Source of the DNA: Piscirickettsiaceae bacterium
GTDB lineage: Bacteria; Pseudomonadota; Gammaproteobacteria; Methylococcales; Cycloclasticaceae
Direction of reading: 5' to 3'
Assembly (NCBI GenBank): GCA_002401365.1
Contig: NVSW01000058.1
Span: forward strand, 1 to 17,982
Length of the DNA stretch: 17,982 bases
Part shown: in pieces, positions 13,309 through 17,982 of the stretch
Layout: each line of letters opens with the position of its first letter
Numbering within the stretch: position 1 is the first letter of the stretch
Notes under the pieces: model-generated
Seen by the model: the letters and a program-made list of their open reading frames with translations, nothing else
Told to the model about the DNA's origin: nothing
Databases searched by the model: none
Made by a program: the position numbers and the translations under genes

Positions 13309-14349
13309 ATGACATCGACATTACCGGACCTTAATGAACGCTCGCAACAGCTACTGAAGTTGCTGGTCGAACAGTATATTGAAGATGGGCAGCCGGTTGC
13401 GTCAAAACTGTTATCACAAAATCGTGACTTAGGGTTGAGCCCTGCGACGATTCGTCACGTAATGGCTGATTTAGAAGAGATGGGGCTTATTCATTCACCA
13501 CATACATCGGCCGGCAGGGTGCCAACAAATATCGGTTATCGTTTTTTTGTTGATAGCTTATTAACCATCAAAAAAATTGAGACCGCCGAGCTTGAAAAGT
13601 TCAAGCAAGATGTACGACAAGAGCCACAAAACAATCAAATTGTAGCTACGGCATCGCAATTACTGTCAGGCATTAGCCACCTTGCTGGGGTGGTAAGCCT
13701 GCCCAAGCGCGAGTCAGCAAGTTTCAGGCAAATTGAATTCATGCCGTTGTCTAAGGGGCGAATTTTGGTTATTTTAGTGACGAATAATCAAGAGGTTCAC
13801 AATCGTGTCATTAATACGCAAAAAGACTATAGCGCTTCAGACTTGCAGCAAGCAGCGAACTATTTGAATGATATTTTTTCGGGGCAAACACTGCGCCAAA
13901 TAAGTAAGATTATTGCCCATGAAATGAATGAGACGCGCGAAAAGATGAACCAATTAATGGTTGATGCAATCAGTCTGGCTCATCAAAGTTTAGACTCTGA
14001 TAAGCTGGCAGATGATATCATCTTGTCAGGTGAAACAAATCTAATGGACTTTCATGAGCTGTCAAATAAAGACAGTTTGCGCCATTTATTTGATGCGTTT
14101 AGTCAAAAACAAGGCATCATGCATTTGCTTGATCGTTGTATGGATGCAGAAGGTGTGCAGATCTATATTGGCGATGAATCTGGCTATCAAGCGTTTGATG
14201 GTTGCAGCCTGGTAACAGCGCCGTACACGGTAGATAACCAAACTATTGGTGTGCTAGGGGTTATTGGGCCAACTCGCATGGCATATGACAAAGTAATACC
14301 ACTAGTGGATATAACAGCAAAATTTCTTGGCGACGCCTTGAAATCTTAA
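13309..14349 (+). CDS. hrcA: Heat-inducible transcription repressor HrcA
   Basis: 346 residues, a normal family length. The N-terminal winged helix spans about 1-75, with LSPATIRHVMADLEEMGLI and the family block HSPHTSAGRVPTNIGYRFF. The C-terminal dimerisation domain has VEGVQIYIG-like sequence (AEGVQIYIGDESGY) and the closing TAPYT...GVLGVIGPTRMAYDKVIPLV. HrcA represses heat-shock genes by binding the CIRCE operator and depends on GroEL for folding. It leads the cluster hrcA-grpE-dnaK-dnaJ. No CIRCE element was seen upstream of it or of grpE, dnaK or dnaJ, so its targets are probably elsewhere (for example groESL) or the operator is degenerate. There is no obvious Shine-Dalgarno before the ATG. 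Confidence 0.96.
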   Translation: MTSTLPDLNERSQQLLKLLVEQYIEDGQPVASKLLSQNRDLGLSPATIRHVMADLEEMGLIHSPHTSAGRVPTNIGYRFFVDSLLTIKKIETAELEKFKQDVRQEPQNNQIVATASQLLSGISHLAGVVSLPKRESASFRQIEFMPLSKGRILVILVTNNQEVHNRVINTQKDYSASDLQQAANYLNDIFSGQTLRQISKIIAHEMNETREKMNQLMVDAISLAHQSLDSDKLADDIILSGETNLMDFHELSNKDSLRHLFDAFSQKQGIMHLLDRCMDAEGVQIYIGDESGYQAFDGCSLVTAPYTVDNQTIGVLGVIGPTRMAYDKVIPLVDITAKFLGDALKS

Positions 14350-14382
14350 TTTTTAACGCCATTTAATTCACAATATGGTGTA

Positions 14383-14411
14383 TGGACTTGCGCATTGCGC
14401 AATTTTATAGA
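14383..14411 (+). promoter_or_regulatory. Candidate grpE promoter with a palindrome in the spacer
   Basis: TGGACT (14383-14388) and TATAGA (14406-14411) are 17 bp apart (4/6 matches each). The spacer contains TTGCGC-ATT-GCGCAA (14388-14402), a perfect 6-bp inverted repeat in a classic operator position. The grpE start is 37 bp downstream, with GAGGA before the ATG. Confidence 0.4.
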
Positions 14412-14447
14412 CCAGCCATTATTCAACATTAATTATGAGGACATACT

Positions 14448-15062
14448 ATGGGGTCTGATAAACAGACAGAGCAAGATATTGAGCAGCAAGAGCCGATTGA
14501 AGACATTACCAGCGGTGATGTTGTAGACGAAACAATTGATGATTCAGTCGCAGAAGCCGTTGATTTACAAACTGAGCTGGACGCAGCGAATGCTAGGGCA
14601 GATGAAAATTGGGAAAAAGTTTTATTGGCAAAAGCAGAGGTTGAAAATATGCGCCGTCGAACCCAAAAAGACATTGAAAAGGCGCACCGTTTTTCAGTTG
14701 AAAAATTTGCCAAGGACATGTTGCCGGTTGTCGATAGTCTTGAGATGGGGTTGGCAGCCGCAGGTGATGCTTCGGCTGATGTAACAGCGATCAAAGAAGG
14801 CATGGAGCTAACGTATAAGCAGCTGCTCACATCATTAGAAAAATCGGGGATTGAACAAGTTAACCCGCTAGCGGAAACATTTAATTCAGAGTTGCACCAA
14901 GCTATATCGATGGTGCCTAGCCCTGATCATGAGCCAAATACGGTGATGCAAGTGTTTCAGAAAGGCTATACCTTAAATGGCCGTTTGTTACGTCCTGCGA
15001 TGGTGATTGTATCTCAATCTCAGCCGCCTGAAGGGACAAAAAAAATTGATGAGCAGGCTTGA
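14448..15062 (+). CDS. grpE: GrpE, nucleotide exchange factor for DnaK
   Basis: 204 residues. An acidic, disordered N-terminus (~1-45) is followed by the long helix that pairs in the GrpE dimer (LQTELDAANARADENWEKVLLAKAEVENMRRR spread over ~43-72) and the C-terminal beta domain with HQAISMVPSPDHEPNTVMQVFQKGYTLNGRLLRPAMV. It accelerates ADP release from DnaK. GAGGA is well placed before the ATG. It lies 98 bp after hrcA and 67 bp before dnaK. Its last codons and stop double as the -35 of the dnaK heat-shock promoter. Confidence 0.97.
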   Translation: MGSDKQTEQDIEQQEPIEDITSGDVVDETIDDSVAEAVDLQTELDAANARADENWEKVLLAKAEVENMRRRTQKDIEKAHRFSVEKFAKDMLPVVDSLEMGLAAAGDASADVTAIKEGMELTYKQLLTSLEKSGIEQVNPLAETFNSELHQAISMVPSPDHEPNTVMQVFQKGYTLNGRLLRPAMVIVSQSQPPEGTKKIDEQA

Positions 15063-15085
15063 AAACACCATTTCACACCCCATAT
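15058..15085 (+). promoter_or_regulatory. Sigma-32 (RpoH) heat-shock promoter of dnaK
   Basis: CTTGAAA (15058-15064), exactly 13 bp, then CCCCATAT (15078-15085): a full match to the gammaproteobacterial sigma-32 consensus CTTGAAA-N13-15-CCCCATnT. The -35 overlaps the grpE TGA (15060-15062). Transcription would start near 15092, leaving a leader of about 38 nt before the dnaK ATG. Confidence 0.88.
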
Positions 15086-15129
15086 CAACACTAACAGTAA
15101 ATTAATGATTAAATTTCGGAGATATTCAA

Positions 15130-17058
15130 ATGGCTAAAATTATAGGTATTGACTTAGGAACAACGAACTCATGCGTTGCCGTGTTAGATGGTGACAGCGC
15201 TAAAGTTATTGAGAATAGTGAAGGTGCTAGAACAACGCCCTCGATAGTTGCATTTACCGCTGAAGGTGATGTGCTTGTTGGTCAATCAGCAAAACGTCAA
15301 GCGGTGACAAACCCTACAAACACAGTATTTGCTACAAAGCGTTTAATTGGTCGCAAGTTTAAAGATGATGTCGTGCAAAAAGATGTCAGCATGGTGCCGT
15401 ACAAAATTGTGGCAGCTGATAACGGTGATGCTTGGATTGAAGCGCAAGGTAAAAAAATGGCGCCGCCAGAAATTGCCGCACGTATTTTGATGAAGCTTAA
15501 AAAAGATGCTGAGGCTTATCTTGGTGAAGAAGTAAACGAAGCCGTTATAACCGTTCCTGCCTATTTTAATGATTCGCAACGTCAAGCAACTAAAGATGCG
15601 GGCAAAATCGCGGGCTTGGAAGTTAAACGTATTATTAACGAGCCAACTGCAGCCGCTTTAGCTTATGGGATGGATAAAAAAATAGGCGATAGAACGATTG
15701 CTGTGTATGACTTAGGTGGTGGTACGTTCGATGTTTCAATTATTGAAATTGCTGAAATTGATGGTGAGCACCAATTTGAAGTGTTAGCAACCAATGGTGA
15801 TACATTCCTAGGTGGCGAAGATTTCGACATGCGTATTATCGACTTCCTTTCTGATGAATTTAAGAAAGAAAACAGCGTTGACTTGCATAACGATCCATTG
15901 GCCCTTCAACGTTTAAAAGAAGCGGCTGAAAAAGCTAAGATTGAGTTATCGTCTAATCAACAAACAGATGTGAACTTACCTTATATTACTGCTGATGCAA
16001 CGGGCCCTAAGCATTTAAATGTTAAGTTGACACGCGCTAAACTCGAGTCATTGGTAGAAGATTTGGTTCAGCGTACGCTTGCTCCTTGTGAAACAGCATT
16101 GAAAGATGCAGGATTATCAATCTCAGAAATTGATGATGTTATTTTAGTAGGTGGTCAAACGCGTATGCCACAAGTTCAAGCAGCGGTTGCTAAACTATTT
16201 GGTAAAGAGCCTCGTAAAGACGTTAATCCAGATGAAGCGGTTGCCGTTGGTGCAGCGATTCAAGCGGGTGTGTTAGCGGGGGATGTAACAGACGTATTGT
16301 TGTTAGACGTAACGCCTTTATCATTGGGTATTGAAACAATGGGTGGTGTGATGACCAAGCTGATTGAAAAGAATACGACTATTCCTTCAAAAGCTGGGCA
16401 AACATTCTCGACCGCAGACGATAATCAAACAGCAGTAACTGTTCATGTGTTGCAAGGTGAGCGTGAAATGGCATCTGGCAATAAATCATTGGGACGTTTT
16501 GATTTGCAAGATATTCCGCCTTCACCACGTGGAACGCCACAAATTGAAGTGTCGTTCGATATTGATGCAAACGGTATCTTGAATGTATCGGCAAAAGATA
16601 AAGCAACGGGCAAGGAACAATCTATTGTGATTAAAGCCTCAAGTGGTTTGTCTGATGAAGAAGTTGAAAACATGATTCAAGATGCTGAAGCACATGCAGA
16701 GGAAGATAAAAAACTTCATGAACTTGTGTCAGCAAGAAATCAAGCAGACGGTATGATTCATGCGACTGAAAAATCCATGGAAGAAATGGGTGATAAAGTG
16801 AGCGCTGATGAAAAAGCGGATATCGAAGCTGCCATTGAGTCACTTAAAGAAGCACTAAAAAGTGATGATAAAGGAGCTATTGAAGAAAAAACGACCGCAT
16901 TGACAACCTTGTCTGGCAAACTAGCTGAAAAAATGTATGCTGATGCCGGTGCAGAAGGAGCAGCTGAAGGCGCTTCCGCAGAGGCTGATTCAAGTGCTGC
17001 TGCAGATGACGTGGTTGATGCTGAGTTTGAAGAGGTTAAAGAAGACGATAAAAAGTAA
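15130..17058 (+). CDS. dnaK: Molecular chaperone DnaK (Hsp70)
   Basis: 642 residues, full length. The ATPase domain opens with MAKIIGIDLGTTNSCVAV and shows AVYDLGGGTFDVSI (about 191-204) and VGGQTRMPQVQ (about 341-351); the linker DVLLLDVTPLSLGIE leads into the substrate-binding domain, then a helical lid and a disordered Ala/Asp/Glu-rich tail ending EEVKEDDKK. It binds unfolded peptides in an ATP-driven cycle with DnaJ and GrpE, both encoded alongside. GGAG lies 10 bases before the ATG. A sigma-32 promoter lies directly upstream, so dnaK can be induced independently of hrcA and grpE. Confidence 0.99.
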   Translation: MAKIIGIDLGTTNSCVAVLDGDSAKVIENSEGARTTPSIVAFTAEGDVLVGQSAKRQAVTNPTNTVFATKRLIGRKFKDDVVQKDVSMVPYKIVAADNGDAWIEAQGKKMAPPEIAARILMKLKKDAEAYLGEEVNEAVITVPAYFNDSQRQATKDAGKIAGLEVKRIINEPTAAALAYGMDKKIGDRTIAVYDLGGGTFDVSIIEIAEIDGEHQFEVLATNGDTFLGGEDFDMRIIDFLSDEFKKENSVDLHNDPLALQRLKEAAEKAKIELSSNQQTDVNLPYITADATGPKHLNVKLTRAKLESLVEDLVQRTLAPCETALKDAGLSISEIDDVILVGGQTRMPQVQAAVAKLFGKEPRKDVNPDEAVAVGAAIQAGVLAGDVTDVLLLDVTPLSLGIETMGGVMTKLIEKNTTIPSKAGQTFSTADDNQTAVTVHVLQGEREMASGNKSLGRFDLQDIPPSPRGTPQIEVSFDIDANGILNVSAKDKATGKEQSIVIKASSGLSDEEVENMIQDAEAHAEEDKKLHELVSARNQADGMIHATEKSMEEMGDKVSADEKADIEAAIESLKEALKSDDKGAIEEKTTALTTLSGKLAEKMYADAGAEGAAEGASAEADSSAAADDVVDAEFEEVKEDDKK

Positions 17059-17129
17059 TTTTCGTTCACTTTGAGATTTATGCCCTTGGGTATAATTAAA
17101 TATTAATAGCCTACTCCAGGCCATACCAT

Positions 17130-17152
17130 AGCCGCTAATTTAGTTAGTGGCT
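17130..17152 (+). terminator. Hairpin between dnaK and dnaJ (weak terminator or attenuator)
   Basis: AGCCGCTAA (17130-17138) and TTAGTGGCT (17144-17152) form a 9-bp stem with one G-U pair around a 5-base loop. What follows, TTGGTGTGTTT, is only partly T-rich, so it would at most lower read-through into dnaJ or protect the dnaK mRNA 3' end. A perfect TATAAT at 17091-17096 in the same gap lacks a properly spaced -35 (TTGAGA is 14 bp upstream), so a separate dnaJ promoter is doubtful. Confidence 0.45.
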
Positions 17153-17177
17153 TTGGTGTGTTTAAAGACATGTAATG

Positions 17178-17982
17178 ATGGCAAAAGAAGATTTTTATAA
17201 AATATTAGAAGTTGCTCGCAATGCCAGCGATAGAGAAATAAAAAAAGCGTATCGGCGTTTAGCGATGAAATATCACCCTGATAGGAATGTTGATAACCCT
17301 GATGCGGAAGATAAATTTAAAGTTTTACAAGAAGCGTATGCAATTTTAAGCGACGAGCAAAAACGTGCTGCTTATGATCAATTCGGTCACGCTGGGGTTG
17401 ATCAATCAATGGGTGGTGGACACCAAAACAGTGACTCTTTTAGTGATGTCTTCGGTGATGTGTTTGGCGATATTTTTGGTGGTAGTGGTGGCGGTGGTCG
17501 ACGTAGTCGGGTTACTCGTGGCGCAGATTTACGTTATCACCTTGACTTATCGTTGGAAGATGCCGTTTCTGGTAAAGAAACAAAAATAAAAGTACCGACA
17601 TCAATTAGTTGTGAAACGTGTAAAGGTACTGGCTCAAAAAGTGCTGGCTCAACTATTTGTTCTTCCTGTGGTGGCCATGGTCAAGTGCGCATGCAACAAG
17701 GCATGTTTTCAGTACAACAAACATGCCCCACCTGTCGTGGTTCAGGCTCAGTGATCAAAGACCCTTGTGGTAAATGTCGTGGTACAGGAAAAACAAAGGA
17801 TCAAAAAACGTTGTCGGTGAAAATTCCTGCTGGCGTGGATACAGGAGATCGAATTCGCCTAGGCGGTGAAGGCGAAGCGGGCGATCATGGTGGGCCTTCG
17901 GGTGATTTGTATGTGCAAGTAAATGTTCGTGAGCACTCTATTTTTTCACGTGATCGTGCGAACCTATATTGTGATATGCCTA
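17178..17982 (+). CDS. dnaJ: Co-chaperone DnaJ (Hsp40), 5' part, cut by the window end
   Basis: 268 codons are visible and the frame is open at the window edge; full-length DnaJ is about 375 residues. Start ATG 17178 gives the usual MAKEDFY; ATG 17175 directly before it would add one Met. It has a J domain with the HPD motif (33-35) that triggers DnaK ATP hydrolysis, a Gly/Phe-rich region (~68-108) with repeated VFGD, and the zinc region with four CxxCxGxG repeats: C145/C148, C161/C164, C183/C186 and C197/C200. The peptide-binding C-terminal domain begins after ~210. This is class A DnaJ. The gene is 119 bp after dnaK and shares its operon, modulated by the hairpin at 17130-17152. Confidence 0.98.
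   Translation, partial: MAKEDFYKILEVARNASDREIKKAYRRLAMKYHPDRNVDNPDAEDKFKVLQEAYAILSDEQKRAAYDQFGHAGVDQSMGGGHQNSDSFSDVFGDVFGDIFGGSGGGGRRSRVTRGADLRYHLDLSLEDAVSGKETKIKVPTSISCETCKGTGSKSAGSTICSSCGGHGQVRMQQGMFSVQQTCPTCRGSGSVIKDPCGKCRGTGKTKDQKTLSVKIPAGVDTGDRIRLGGEGEAGDHGGPSGDLYVQVNVREHSIFSRDRANLYCDMP

Noticed and set aside
14429..14830. 133-codon minus-strand open frame, Ser/Ala-rich
   Set aside because: It is the antisense shadow of grpE, as are similar frames opposite dnaK (16758-17069) and recN.
17071..17096. Separate dnaJ promoter TTGAGA / TATAAT
   Set aside because: The -10 is perfect but the spacer is only 14 bp and no better -35 exists at 16-18 bp.

Overview
The window looks like chromosomal DNA of a low-to-medium G+C gammaproteobacterium. 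The evidence is the heat-shock cluster hrcA-grpE-dnaK-dnaJ, the neighbouring nadK-recN, fur and bamE, the ratA-ratB/smpB/ssrA neighbourhood, and a standard one-piece tmRNA. A Cycloclasticus/Methylophaga-like or methylotroph-related lineage would fit the base composition and the PmoC-like protein, but this is a guess; no 16S or other decisive marker is present.

Bases 1-2980 are accessory. The window opens in what looks like the terminal repeats of an IS21-type element, which has cut off the 5' part of an endonuclease/exonuclease/phosphatase-family gene. Then comes an abiEi-abiEii type IV toxin-antitoxin (abortive infection) pair with two similar inverted repeats in front, translationally overlapping a 3'-truncated hsdR that keeps only the nuclease domain. 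A cluster of four GAGGGTA(T/C) repeats in both orientations and the 3' end of ssrA follow. Together this reads as the decayed edge of a defence island beside ssrA, a common integration target; no integrase and no second ssrA 3'-end copy are in view.

Bases 2982-7100 are the trans-translation and RatAB region. ssrA (minus, tag ANDDNYAIAA) and smpB (minus) bracket a plus-strand gene for a six- or seven-helix membrane protein that I recognise as a divergent PmoC/AmoC homologue. It keeps the register of the copper-site motif (D-x3-[H]-x12-[H]) but both histidines are replaced, and it stands alone without pmoA/pmoB in view. A neurotransmitter:sodium symporter gene, ratA and ratB/rnfH form a tight plus-strand operon diverging from smpB.

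Bases 6880-8720 hold leuA with its own promoter, a candidate 36-codon leucine-rich leader peptide and a strong terminator.

Bases 8722-13139 are mainly envelope, iron and DNA repair genes: a tight minus-strand operon bamE-hotdog thioesterase-hotdog thioesterase, fur on the plus strand diverging from it, then recN and nadK on the minus strand (recN ends overlapping the fur stop).

Bases 13309-17982 hold the plus-strand heat-shock cluster hrcA, grpE, dnaK and the first 268 codons of dnaJ. A textbook sigma-32 promoter sits at the grpE stop in front of dnaK, while no CIRCE operator for HrcA is visible in the window.
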